A stretch of DNA of 64,000 nt, taken from NCBI RefSeq assembly GCF_011045195.1, contig NZ_CP049199.1, positions 2,356,001 through 2,420,000 of the forward strand, given 5' to 3'. The notes under the pieces are model-generated. The model was given only the letters and a program-made list of their open reading frames with translations. It did no database searches and was not told the origin of the DNA. Of the stretch, positions 46,767 to 55,583 are shown in pieces. A program made the position numbers and the translations under genes. Every line of letters starts with the position of its first letter. The stretch's first letter is position 1. The stretch comes from Caulobacter soli. Lineage in GTDB: Bacteria; Pseudomonadota; Alphaproteobacteria; Caulobacterales; Caulobacteraceae.

Positions 46767-46971
46767 TCGCGCCGTTCGGGGCGTCGACGATCTCCAGGAC
46801 CGTGGCGCCGGCGCTGGCGGCGAAATGCGGCACGTCGATGCGGGCCAGCGGGTCGTCGGCCAGCAGCCGGACCAGGCCGCCGGGCGGAGCCTCTTCCAGC
46901 GCCCGACGCAGACGCAGGGTCGGGACGGGGCAGCGATGGCCCCGGGCATCCATCAGGCGTTCTTCAGACAT
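46738..46971 (-). CDS. TusA/SirA-like sulfur-carrier protein
   Basis: A 77-residue protein of the TusA fold with the catalytic Cys in GHRCPVPTLRLRRAL (Cys14). TusA proteins accept persulfide sulfur for tRNA thiolation or molybdenum cofactor work. ATG 46971 is preceded by GGAGGAGG and overlaps the end of the pseudouridine synthase gene by eight bases, so the two are coupled. Its own end overlaps the convergent BrkB-like gene. Confidence 0.88.
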   Translation of the reverse strand: MSEERLMDARGHRCPVPTLRLRRALEEAPPGGLVRLLADDPLARIDVPHFAASAGATVLEIVDAPNGAISFLVAKAP

Positions 46972-47701
46972 CAAACACCTCCTCCGCCTGGGCCGCCGTC
47001 AGGATGCGATGCTCGCCCGCCTCCAGGTCGTCGGGCAGGGCGATCCCGCCGATCCGCTCGCGGTGCAGACCGACCACGTGGTTGCCCACGGCGGCGAACA
47101 TCCGGCGCACCTGGTGATAGCGCCCCTCGGTGATCGTCAGCCGCGCCTCGCGCTCGCCCAACACCTCCAGGGTCGCCGGTAGCAGCGGCTTTTCCTCGCC
47201 CTCCAGCATCAGGGTCCCGCTGGCGAAGGCCGCGCCCTCGCTTCCAGACAGCGGCCGATCGAGCACGGCGCGATAGACCTTGGGCACGTGGCGCTTGGGC
47301 GAGATCACCCGGTGCAGGAAGTCGCCGTCGTCGGTGATCAGGATCAGGCCCGAAGTATCCTTGTCCAGCCGCCCGACGCTGGACAGGGCCGGGTCACGGA
47401 TCTGCCAGCGCTTGGGCAACAGGTCGTAGATGCGCTCGCCATCCTCGCGGTGCGAACAGACCACGCCCAGCGGCTTGTTCATGATCAGCACCAGAGGCGC
47501 TGGCGGATCAACGGCAACGCCCCGGATCTTCATCCGCTGAGGCAGGTCGGCGGTGACGGCGATCTTCTGACCGGCGTCCTTGATGGCCACCCCGTCCAGC
47601 GTGACCTTGCCCGTCGAGACCAGGGCCTGAACGTCGCGCCGGCTGCCGTAGCCGAGATTGGCCAGCAGCCGATCCAGCCGCGCCATCAGCGCCTTTGTCA
47701 C
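46964..47701 (-). CDS. RsuA/RluB-family 16S/23S rRNA pseudouridine synthase
   Basis: A 245-residue RNA-modifying enzyme. An N-terminal S4 domain (RLDRLLANLGYGSRRDVQAL) is followed by the catalytic motif GRLDKDTSGLILITDDG with its Asp, and EGRYHQVRRMFAAVG near the end. The start is GTG 47701, which overlaps the methyltransferase stop (GTGA); ATG 47686 is a shorter option. It forms an operon of RNA-related genes with its neighbours. Confidence 0.9.
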   Translation of the reverse strand: MTKALMARLDRLLANLGYGSRRDVQALVSTGKVTLDGVAIKDAGQKIAVTADLPQRMKIRGVAVDPPAPLVLIMNKPLGVVCSHREDGERIYDLLPKRWQIRDPALSSVGRLDKDTSGLILITDDGDFLHRVISPKRHVPKVYRAVLDRPLSGSEGAAFASGTLMLEGEEKPLLPATLEVLGEREARLTITEGRYHQVRRMFAAVGNHVVGLHRERIGGIALPDDLEAGEHRILTAAQAEEVFDV

Positions 47702-48615
47702 TTGCGGGCCTCATAGACCTTGAAGCCGCCGGCGTCGGCGACGGGGCGGACATTCTTGAAGGACTCGTTGAGCACCGCCTCGTAGGGCAGGTGGCGGTTG
47801 GCGACGATCCACAGCACGCCGCCCTTGCGCAGCATGGCGGCGGCCGAGGTGATGAAGGCCTGTCCCAGGCTCTTGTCCTCGTTTCCGGTCTCGTGGAACG
47901 GCGGGTTGGTGACCACGAAGTCCAGGCCGGCGGCCAGGTCGGCGCCGCGCCGAGCGTCGGCCTGCACGACCTCCACGCGGGGATCGTCGACGTTGCGCTT
48001 GGCGGCCTCGACGGCCCGGCGGTCCAGGTCGATCAGGGTCAGCTTGGTGACCTTGGGCGAGGTCAGGACGGCGTGAGCCAGCACGCCGATGCCGCAGCCC
48101 AGGTCGACGCCGACGCCGCTCATCGGTTGCAGGGATTTCAGCAACAGGGCCGAGCCGGGATCGAGGCGATCCCAGCTGAACACGCCCGGCTGGGTCCACA
48201 GACCGTCGCCATCCAGGCGGCGCGGCGCGCCTTCGGCGATGGCCGCGTCCAGGCCGGCGAGGTTGGCGGGCTTGAGCGCGACACAGATCCGCTGGTGGCG
48301 CTTGGCGCTTTCGCCGACGGCGCAGCCGAACGCGGTCAGCTCTTTGTTCATGCGCAGGCCGCCCCGATCCTTGGGGGCCAGCGCCGTCAGGCGGCCCTCG
48401 ACCTTCAGCGCCCGCAGGGCCCGGGCCAGGACGTAGCGCCGCTCGGCGACGCCGGCCGGGGCTTGGATGACGATCTCGTCCAGAGACCCTTCGGCCAGGT
48501 CGGCCAGGTCGATCGAGCCGACGACCAGCGGCGAGACCTGGACCGCGCCGGCGGGAACGTCGACCACGTCGAAGGACGGAAAGCCATAGACGGCGGCGTG
48601 GACGGTGTCGGTCAT
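47698..48615 (-). CDS. RsmC-like class I methyltransferase
   Basis: A 305-residue SAM-dependent methyltransferase with an N-terminal non-catalytic half, as in RsmC, and a C-terminal Rossmann domain: VDLGCGIGVLAHAV binds SAM and VTNPPFHE is the NPPF signature of N-methylation of guanine or adenine in RNA. The probable substrate is 16S rRNA (m2G). ATG 48615 was chosen at MTDTVHAAVYG; an ATG at 48675 is possible. Confidence 0.85.
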   Translation of the reverse strand: MTDTVHAAVYGFPSFDVVDVPAGAVQVSPLVVGSIDLADLAEGSLDEIVIQAPAGVAERRYVLARALRALKVEGRLTALAPKDRGGLRMNKELTAFGCAVGESAKRHQRICVALKPANLAGLDAAIAEGAPRRLDGDGLWTQPGVFSWDRLDPGSALLLKSLQPMSGVGVDLGCGIGVLAHAVLTSPKVTKLTLIDLDRRAVEAAKRNVDDPRVEVVQADARRGADLAAGLDFVVTNPPFHETGNEDKSLGQAFITSAAAMLRKGGVLWIVANRHLPYEAVLNESFKNVRPVADAGGFKVYEARK

Positions 48616-48755
48616 CGGAAGATCTCGGAGGCGCTCGGAGCGTGGAGCGGTCTGAGTAGACTTTCGCGCGGCCATGGCAAGCCTCACGATCGTTCGGACG
48701 CCCACGACCCTACCAGGCTCAACCAGAACGCCGAAGACGCCGCCTCGGCAAAGGC

Positions 48756-49487
48756 TTAGCCGCGCTGGATCACGCGTTTGGCCAGGGCTCCGAAGCCCAG
48801 GCCGATCGTCGCCCACAGAAAGGCCTGCATGCCGAGCGACGCCACTCGGAAGTCCCACAGCACAGTGGCGGGGAAATCCTTGGGCACCTCGTTGATCGGC
48901 GGCAGGAACAGCTGGGCGACGGCGATCACGACGATATAGGCGGCGACCGCGACCAGTCCGGCGTTGAGCGTTCCCAACCGGGCGACAAGCCGGCGGCCGA
49001 GCCTCAAAGCCAGCACCGCCGCCAGGACGGACAGGCCGATCATCAGGAAGAAGGCCTGGGTGCGCAGGGCGACGGTCTCGTGCTGGCCGACGGCGGGCGG
49101 CGTCGCGGGATACTTCAGGGCAGGAACCAGGCCGATGACCAGGAAGGCCACGCCCGCCAGGACCAGGGCCAGGGCCCGGGGGCTGAGCCGCGCCAGCCGG
49201 CCGTAGGCGTAGGCGAACACCAGGGCGAAGATCCCGCCGACGGCCGCGCCATACAGAGTGACGGCGGTCAGCAGGCCAAGGCCCTTCTGGACGCCGCGGC
49301 TGACCAGTTCGGGTTCGGGGGCGTGGGCCATGCCGGGCATGGACGCCATCTCGGCCTGCTCGTGCGCCGCCTCATAGGCGATGGCCAGGTCGACCTGGGG
49401 TTCGGCGAAGACGCGGGCGAACAGGAAGACGAGCACGGCGGCGAGCACGCCGGCCAGCATGCCGCGCCAGAGAAGACGAGGAGTCAT
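48756..49487 (-). CDS. cbtA: Cobalt transporter subunit CbtA
   Basis: A 243-residue membrane protein with six helices and a His/Met-rich loop (EQAEMASMPGMAHAPEPE, residues ~44-61) likely to bind cobalt. N-terminal LLWRGMLAGVLAAVLVFLFA is typical of CbtA. With CbtB, 18 bases upstream, and a cobalamin riboswitch ahead of both, it is predicted to import cobalt for cobalamin. Confidence 0.9.
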   Translation of the reverse strand: MTPRLLWRGMLAGVLAAVLVFLFARVFAEPQVDLAIAYEAAHEQAEMASMPGMAHAPEPELVSRGVQKGLGLLTAVTLYGAAVGGIFALVFAYAYGRLARLSPRALALVLAGVAFLVIGLVPALKYPATPPAVGQHETVALRTQAFFLMIGLSVLAAVLALRLGRRLVARLGTLNAGLVAVAAYIVVIAVAQLFLPPINEVPKDFPATVLWDFRVASLGMQAFLWATIGLGFGALAKRVIQRG

Positions 49488-49505
49488 GATGCGTGCGATC
49501 CCCGC

Positions 49506-49733
49506 CTAGTGGCAGGGGAAGCCCATCAGGTGGCGGCCGTCATGCACGAACTCATGGACGTACATGCCCTTGAACAGCGACACCGCGCCCTGTTCGGTGC
49601 TGACGAAATAGAGGCAGATCATCGCGATCAGCACGCCGAACAAGGCCCAGGGGATGATGTCCTTGATCGGAATGGCGCCGGCCCCGTCAATCGGGATGAA
49701 GACGTCGTCCGAAATCGTATAGGCCGTGGCCAT
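49506..49733 (-). CDS. cbtB: Cobalt transporter subunit CbtB
   Basis: A 75-residue protein with one membrane helix (PWALFGVLIAMICLYFVS) and a His-rich C-terminus (HEFVHDGRHLMGFPCH), the CbtB hallmark. ATG 49733 has GGAG upstream. It is the first gene after the riboswitch. Confidence 0.92.
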   Translation of the reverse strand: MATAYTISDDVFIPIDGAGAIPIKDIIPWALFGVLIAMICLYFVSTEQGAVSLFKGMYVHEFVHDGRHLMGFPCH

Positions 49734-49779
49734 CCTGGAGCTCCTCTCGGGATTTTCGCGTCCCGGCGCTGATGTCGAC

Positions 49780-49870
49780 CGAGGAAGGGTCTGACTCTCG
49801 ACAGCGGAAAACCGCTCGTCGATAACAGTGGCGCGACCGTGCCGGGCTTTCACCGGCTTCCTTCCGAGGC
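49780..49870 (-). promoter_or_regulatory. Cobalamin riboswitch of cbtBA (short class)
   Basis: On the minus strand: GGAAGG, GAAGCCGGTGAAAGCCCGGC, the CGCGCCACTG core, then GAGTCAGACCCTTCC pairing with the first arm. This is the compact, Cbl-IIa/IIb-like form that lacks the long peripheral helices. It lies about 45 bases before cbtB, consistent with translational or transcriptional control. Confidence 0.9.
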
Positions 49871-49926
49871 TTGCCGTCGAGCTAGGTGGGATCGGCCCAT
49901 GCCGTCAAGATTTATCGGAGTTCGCC

Positions 49927-50493
49927 GTGGCCACGCGTCTTGTCTTCCTGTGCCACGCGGCGACCCGATCGATGCGGGAAGGGGGCTTTCCCGATCCGGA
50001 GGAACCCGCCGACGTGGGCGGCCTGAGCAAGGCCGAGGGGTTGGCGCCGACGCCGCCGCCCGAGGCGGTCTTCGTCGCGCCGTCCCAGGTCGCCCGGGAT
50101 ACCGCCCAGGCGATGGGGCTGGCGGCGTCGGTCGCGCCGGCCCTGGCCGATATCGATCACGGCGCCTGGCGCGGCCGAAGCCTGGTCGACGTCCAGGCCG
50201 CCGAGCCCGAGGCGCTGATGGGCTGGATCCAGGATCCGGCCGCCGGGGCTCCGGGCGGGGAGGGTTTCGCCAGCGTCCAGGCCCGGGTTTCGGCCTGGAT
50301 GGAGGCGCAAGCCGCCAGCGACCGACGCATCCTGGCGATTACCCACCAGACGGTGATGCGGGCGGCCCTGGCCCATGTGCTGGAGATTCCGCCTTCGGCC
50401 GCGTTCCGGATCGACATCGCGCCGCTGTCGCGGCTGACCCTGTCCTTCAACCGGCAATGGCGCTTCCAGGGCCTGGGCGGCGACGGCGCTTGA
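49927..50493 (+). CDS. Histidine-phosphatase-superfamily protein with altered RHG motif
   Basis: A 188-residue protein of the phosphoglycerate-mutase/CobC superfamily. The normal RHGE motif is replaced by CHAAT (residues ~9-13): the catalytic His is kept but the preceding Arg is Cys. DIDHGAWRG (like the DxGxWEG of alpha-ribazole phosphatase) and the second His (AITHQTVMRAAL) are present. Start GTG 49927 has GGAG eight bases upstream. It lies just before the cobW riboswitch, so an alpha-ribazole-phosphatase role is possible but not proved. Confidence 0.75.
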   Translation: MATRLVFLCHAATRSMREGGFPDPEEPADVGGLSKAEGLAPTPPPEAVFVAPSQVARDTAQAMGLAASVAPALADIDHGAWRGRSLVDVQAAEPEALMGWIQDPAAGAPGGEGFASVQARVSAWMEAQAASDRRILAITHQTVMRAALAHVLEIPPSAAFRIDIAPLSRLTLSFNRQWRFQGLGGDGA

Positions 50494-50525
50494 CCACGAG
50501 AGGCGCGCGCCTTACGCCCGGTGCA

Positions 50526-50700
50526 CGAAGGCATGGAGGCGCAAGCTTCCGGGAATGCGGTGCAGCGGTCTTGACCGCCCAATCCGCGGCTGCCCCCGCA
50601 ACTGTGATCGCCTGACGATCATCGCGGCATGACGCCACTGGGAGGTTTCTCTTGGGAAGGCGCCGCGATGGAAGGGCGTAAGCCAGGAGACCGGCCTTCG
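50526..50700 (+). promoter_or_regulatory. Cobalamin riboswitch of the cobW-cobN operon
   Basis: P1 arms CGAAGGC (50526-50532) and GCCTTCG (50694-50700) match perfectly. Between are GGTGCAGCGG, the CTGCCCCCGCAACTGT core, GCCACTGGG and the B12 box TAAGCCAGGAGACCGGCC. It starts 33 bases after the preceding gene and ends 141 bases before cobW. Confidence 0.95.
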
Positions 50701-50779
50701 AACGATACGATGCAGGCCGGGCGGGGTGCACTGGCGCGGCTGAGCTGTCCGCGCGTTCGCCCGTGGTCCGCGCACCGTG

Positions 50780-50836
50780 ACGTTCCCCGTCAGACCTGTG
50801 AACTGACACAGGCAGGCCCAAACGGCCAGGGAACGT
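50780..50836 (+). promoter_or_regulatory. Candidate ribosome-site-sequestering hairpin in the cobW leader
   Basis: ACGTTCCC (50780-50787) is fully complementary to GGGAACGT (50829-50836). The latter includes the GGGAA that lies just before the cobW ATG and is its ribosome site. Pairing would block translation, so this may be the expression platform of the riboswitch. Confidence 0.6.
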
Positions 50837-50841
50837 GCGAG

Positions 50842-51876
50842 ATGGCGAGAATTCCAACGACCGTGGTGACCGGCTTCCTGGGAAGCGGCAAGACCACCTT
50901 GATCCGCAACCTGCTGGAAAACGCCGGCGGGCGGCGGCTGGCCGTGGTGGTCAACGAGTTCGGCGACGTCGGCATCGATGGCGAGATTCTGCGCGGCTGC
51001 GGCGTCGAGGGTTGCGCCGACGAGGACATCATCGAGCTGGCCAACGGCTGCATCTGCTGCACCGTGGCCGACGACTTCCTGCCGACCCTGCGCAAGCTGA
51101 TCGATCGGCCCAATCCGCCCGAGCATATCCTGGTCGAGACCTCGGGCCTGGCCCTGCCCAAGCCCCTGGTGAAGGCCTTCACCTGGCCGGAGGTTCGAAC
51201 CCGCGCCACGGTGGATGGGGTGATCGCAGTGATCGACGCCGACGCGGTGGCCGCCGGCCGCTTCGCCCATGACGAGGCCGCCCTGGCCAAGGCCCGTCTG
51301 GCCGATCCGACGCTCGATCACGACACCCCGCTGGAGGAGCTGTTCGAGGAGCAACTGGGCTGCGCCGACCTGGTGATCCTCAACAAGACCGACCTGGTGG
51401 ACGCGGCGACCCTGGCCCGCGTCGAGGCCGAGTTGGCCGAGCATCTGCGGCCGGGCGTCAAGGTGGTCCACGCCAGCCACGGCGCGCTGGATCCGGCCAT
51501 CCTGCTGGGCCTGGGCGTCGCCGCCGAGGACGACCTGGACAGCCGCAAGTCGCACCACGAGGGCGAAGAGGACCACGATCACGATGACTTCGACAGCTTC
51601 GTCGTGCGCGGCGGGACCGTGGCCAATGTCGAGCTGCTGGCGGCGGGCCTGACCAGCGCCCTGGTCAGCCATGATATCCTGCGGCTGAAGGGCGTGGTCG
51701 CCATTACGGGCAAGCCTGCCCGGCTGATCGTCCAGGCGGTGGGACCGCGCGTCCAGACCTATTTCGACCGGCCGTGGCGCGAGGGTGAAGCCCGCGCTTC
51801 GTCGCTGGTGGTGATCGGCGAGAAGGGGCTGGACCAGGCCGCCATCACCCCGCTGCTCCAGGCCGCGCTCGCCTGA
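50842..51876 (+). CDS. cobW: CobW-family GTPase / metallochaperone
   Basis: A 344-residue G3E GTPase. The P-loop GFLGSGKTTLIRN is at residues 10-22, the metal-binding GCICCTV (CxCC) near 70-76, NKTD later, and a His/Asp-rich linker (HHEGEEDHDHDD) precedes the C-terminal domain. CobW proteins are thought to bind Co(II) with GTP and hand it to cobaltochelatase. Here it is directly followed by cobN, overlapping by one base. ATG 50842. Confidence 0.95.
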   Translation: MARIPTTVVTGFLGSGKTTLIRNLLENAGGRRLAVVVNEFGDVGIDGEILRGCGVEGCADEDIIELANGCICCTVADDFLPTLRKLIDRPNPPEHILVETSGLALPKPLVKAFTWPEVRTRATVDGVIAVIDADAVAAGRFAHDEAALAKARLADPTLDHDTPLEELFEEQLGCADLVILNKTDLVDAATLARVEAELAEHLRPGVKVVHASHGALDPAILLGLGVAAEDDLDSRKSHHEGEEDHDHDDFDSFVVRGGTVANVELLAAGLTSALVSHDILRLKGVVAITGKPARLIVQAVGPRVQTYFDRPWREGEARASSLVVIGEKGLDQAAITPLLQAALA

Positions 51877-54800
51877 TGCACCTGCTGGCGGTCCAGCCCG
51901 GCGCGATCCTCGACGGCGAGGAGGCGGTCGACCTGGGGCAGACCCCCGGCGACATCGTCGTGCTGTCGGCCGCCGACAGCGACCTGGCCTGCCTGTCGCA
52001 AGCCGTGGCCGGACTGCCGGACGACTTCCCGGCTGTCCGCCTGGCCAATCTGCTGCGCCTGAAACATCCGCTGTCGGTCGACCTCTATGTCGAGACGGTG
52101 ATCGACAAGGCCGCGATCGTCGTGGCGCGGCTGGTCGGTGGCCGCGCTTACTGGCCCTACGGTTTGGACGAGATCGCCCGATCCTGCCGCGAGCGCGGCG
52201 CGCTGTTCGTCGCGCTGCTGGACGAGGAGGCGGAAGGCGAGGGGCTGGCCCTGTCGGTCGCCCCGCGCGAGGTCTCCGATCGAATCTTCGGCTATCTGCG
52301 CCAGGGCGGGATCGGCAACGCCCGCAGTCTGCTGCTCTACGCCGCCGACCTGATCGGCAGGAAGGGCGAGGTCTGGGCCGAACCCGCGCCGCTGCTCGAC
52401 GCCGGCTTCTACTGGCCGGGCGAGCGGTTCACCGATCTGGCCGGACTGCGGGCGCGCTGGGCGCCGGATCGGCCGACCGCGGCCCTGGTGTTCTATCGCG
52501 CCCTGGTCGCCTCGGGCACGACCCAGGCGATCGACGCCCACATCAGGGCTCTGGAGGCGCGCGGCTTCAATGTCGCGCCGATCTTCGTCCAGAGCCTGAA
52601 GAACGCCTTCGCCGCCGGCCTGGTCGCCGACACGCTGGCTGAGACCGGTTGTGACGTGGTGCTCAACGCCACGGCCTTCGCGGTTTCCAACCCCGGCGAT
52701 GGTCGCCGCCGGAGCCCGCTGGAGGCCAGCGGCGCGCCGGTGCTGCAACTGGTGTTCGCCGGCGTCGATCGCGCGGCCTGGGAGGCCAGCGCTCGAGGCC
52801 TGGGCGTGCGGGACCTGGCCATGAACGTCGCCTTGCCGGAGGTCGACGGCCGCCTGTTGGCCGGGGCGACGGCGTTCAAGGCCGGTCTGCGCTTCGACGC
52901 CCGCACCCAATGCGACGTGGTCAGTCACGCCGCCGCCGAGGACCGCATCGCCTTCGCCGCCGACATGGCCAAGGGCTGGGCCGACCTGCGTCGCGCCGCG
53001 CTGGCCCAGCGCCGCGTAGCGCTGGTCATGGCCAACTATCCCAATCGCGACTCCCGACTGGGCAACGGCGTGGGACTGGACACCCCGGCCAGCGTCACCG
53101 CGATCCTGGTGGCGCTGAAGACCGCTGGCTATACGGTTGACGGCGCACCGGAAACCTCCGCCGCGCTCATGGATCGCTTGCGAGAGGGCGTGGCCAACGC
53201 CGCCGCGAGCGGCCGGCTGGCGGGGCCGGTGCTGGGTTTCGACGCCTACATGGCTTTCTTCGCGACCCTGCCGAAGGCGACCCGCGACGCCGTCATGGCC
53301 CGCTGGGGCGAGCCCTACAACGATCCCAGCTTCGACGCCCTGGCCGATGGCTTCCATCTGCCGATCCACGTCTTCGGCAAAGTCGTGGTCGGGGTGCAGC
53401 CGGCGCGCGGCTACAACATCGATCCCAAGGCCACCTACCACGACCCCGACCTGGTCCCGCCGCACAACTATCTGGCCTTCTACGCCTGGCTGCGGACGGC
53501 GTTCCGGGCGCATGCGGTGGTCCATGTCGGCAAGCACGGCAATCTGGAATGGCTGCCCGGCAAGGCCCTGGCCCTGTCGGACGGCTGTTTCCCGCAGGCG
53601 ATCGCTGGCCCGACGCCGCAGCTCTATCCATTCATCGTCAACGATCCGGGCGAGGGGACCCAGGCCAAGCGCCGGATCGGCGCGGTGATCATCGACCATC
53701 TGACGCCGCCGCTGACGCGCGCTGAAAGCTACGGCCCGCTCAAGGCGCTGGAGGCCTTGGTCGACGAATATTACGAGGCCGCCGGCCTGGATCCTCGCCG
53801 CCTCAAGCCGCTGCGCGACGAAATCCTCGCCCTGGCCGCCAGCCAGGGCCTGGACGTCGACTGCGGCATGGACCTGACCGACGAGGACCAGGCCCTGTCG
53901 GCGCTCGACAATTACCTGTGCGACCTCAAGGAAATGCAGATCCGCGACGGCCTGCACGTGTTCGGCGCCTCGCCGGAGGGGCGGCTGCGCGACGACCTGG
54001 TGGTGGCCCTGGCTCGCACGCCACGGGGAATGGGCAAGGGGCGCGAGGCGTCGCTGCTGCGCGCCTTGGCGGGCGATCTGGATCTGGACTTCGATCCGCT
54101 GGACGCGCGGCTCGGCGACGCCTGGACGGGTTTCAAGCCGATGGCCCTGGCCAGATTGTCGGACGCGCCCTGGCGCACGGTCGGCGACACGGTCGAGCGG
54201 CTGGAGTTGTTGGCGTCTCGCCTCGTGGCGGGTGAGACCGTTTCGGCGGATTGGTCTCGAACCGCCGAAGTGATGGCCGAGGTCACGGGCGAGCTGACGC
54301 CGCGCGTCGACGCTTGCGGCGAAGCCGAGATGGCGGCGCTGCTGGCCGGGCTCGACGGGCGGTTCGTGGCGCCGGGACCGTCGGGCGCGCCGACCCGGGG
54401 ACGACCCGATGTTCTGCCGACAGGGCGCAACTTCTATTCGGTTGACACCCGCGCGGTGCCGACGCCGACCGCCTGGCGCCTGGGCTGGGCCTCGGCCCAG
54501 TTGCTGGTCGAGGACCATCTGCAGCAGGTCGGCGACTATCCCAAGGCCGTGGCGCTGTCGGCCTGGGGCACGGCCAACATGCGCACCGGCGGTGACGATA
54601 TCGCGCAAGCCCTGGCCCTGATGGGCTGCCGGCCGACCTGGGAACACGCGACGGGCCGGGTGACGGGGTTCGAGGTCTTGCCTCTCGCGAAGCTGGGCCG
54701 ACCGAGGGTCGACGTCACTCTGCGCATCTCCGGCTTCTTCCGCGACGCCTTCGCCCCGCAGATCGATCTGCTCGACAGCGCCGCCCGCGCGGTCATGGCC

Positions 54801-55583
54801 CTGGACGAGCCGGCCGATGAAAACCCCGCCGCCGCCCGCTTTCAGGCCGAAGGAGGGGACGAGGCGGCGGGCGTGCGGATCTTCGGCTCAAAACCCGGCG
54901 CCTATGGCGCGGGCCTGCAGGCGATGTTCGACGAGAACCTGTGGAAAGAGCGGGCCGATTTGGCCGAGGCGTTCCTGGTCTGGGGCGGCTACGGCTATGG
55001 CGCGGGCGGCGAGGGGACGGCGGCCCGTCCGGTGCTGGAGCGCCGCCTGGCCCAGGTCGACGCGGTGATCCACAATCAGGACAACCGCGAGCACGACCTG
55101 CTCGACAGCGACGACTACTACCAGTTCGAGGGCGGGCTGACCGCGACGGTGACCGAGCTGAAGGGCGCGGCGCCGCGCGTCTATCACAACGACCATTCGC
55201 GCCCCGAGCGGCCGGTGATCCGCACCCTGGAAGACGAGATCGCCCGCGTGGTCCGCGCCCGTCTGGTGAACCCCAAGTGGATCGCGGGCGTCATGCGCCA
55301 CGGTTACAAGGGGGCGTTCGAGATCGCCGCCAGCATCGACTACCTGTTCGCCTTCGCCGCCACGACGGGCGCGGTGCGCGACCACCATTTCGACCTGGCC
55401 CATGACGCCCTGATCGCCGACGAGGTGGTGGCCGACTTCATGCGCCAGGCCAATCCCGACGCCTTGCGCGAGACCGCCGCCCGACTGCTTGAGGCGATCG
55501 CGCGGGGCCTCTGGAAACCTCGATCCAACAGCGCCGCCGAGCGCCTGCGCCTGCTCGCCCAAATTCAGGAGACCGCCGCATGA
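51876..55583 (+). CDS. cobN: Cobaltochelatase large subunit CobN
   Basis: A 1235-residue subunit that inserts cobalt into hydrogenobyrinic acid a,c-diamide. The porphyrin/corrin-chelatase motif HVGKHGNLEWLPGKALALS is near residue 547, with GTQAKRRIGAVIIDHLTP and GGYGYGAGGEGT further on. Length and start (MHLLAVQPGAILDGEE) match CobN. The aerobic enzyme also needs CobS and CobT AAA/VWA subunits, which are not in this window. It overlaps cobW by one base and cobO by four. Confidence 0.95.
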   Translation: MHLLAVQPGAILDGEEAVDLGQTPGDIVVLSAADSDLACLSQAVAGLPDDFPAVRLANLLRLKHPLSVDLYVETVIDKAAIVVARLVGGRAYWPYGLDEIARSCRERGALFVALLDEEAEGEGLALSVAPREVSDRIFGYLRQGGIGNARSLLLYAADLIGRKGEVWAEPAPLLDAGFYWPGERFTDLAGLRARWAPDRPTAALVFYRALVASGTTQAIDAHIRALEARGFNVAPIFVQSLKNAFAAGLVADTLAETGCDVVLNATAFAVSNPGDGRRRSPLEASGAPVLQLVFAGVDRAAWEASARGLGVRDLAMNVALPEVDGRLLAGATAFKAGLRFDARTQCDVVSHAAAEDRIAFAADMAKGWADLRRAALAQRRVALVMANYPNRDSRLGNGVGLDTPASVTAILVALKTAGYTVDGAPETSAALMDRLREGVANAAASGRLAGPVLGFDAYMAFFATLPKATRDAVMARWGEPYNDPSFDALADGFHLPIHVFGKVVVGVQPARGYNIDPKATYHDPDLVPPHNYLAFYAWLRTAFRAHAVVHVGKHGNLEWLPGKALALSDGCFPQAIAGPTPQLYPFIVNDPGEGTQAKRRIGAVIIDHLTPPLTRAESYGPLKALEALVDEYYEAAGLDPRRLKPLRDEILALAASQGLDVDCGMDLTDEDQALSALDNYLCDLKEMQIRDGLHVFGASPEGRLRDDLVVALARTPRGMGKGREASLLRALAGDLDLDFDPLDARLGDAWTGFKPMALARLSDAPWRTVGDTVERLELLASRLVAGETVSADWSRTAEVMAEVTGELTPRVDACGEAEMAALLAGLDGRFVAPGPSGAPTRGRPDVLPTGRNFYSVDTRAVPTPTAWRLGWASAQLLVEDHLQQVGDYPKAVALSAWGTANMRTGGDDIAQALALMGCRPTWEHATGRVTGFEVLPLAKLGRPRVDVTLRISGFFRDAFAPQIDLLDSAARAVMALDEPADENPAAARFQAEGGDEAAGVRIFGSKPGAYGAGLQAMFDENLWKERADLAEAFLVWGGYGYGAGGEGTAARPVLERRLAQVDAVIHNQDNREHDLLDSDDYYQFEGGLTATVTELKGAAPRVYHNDHSRPERPVIRTLEDEIARVVRARLVNPKWIAGVMRHGYKGAFEIAASIDYLFAFAATTGAVRDHHFDLAHDALIADEVVADFMRQANPDALRETAARLLEAIARGLWKPRSNSAAERLRLLAQIQETAA

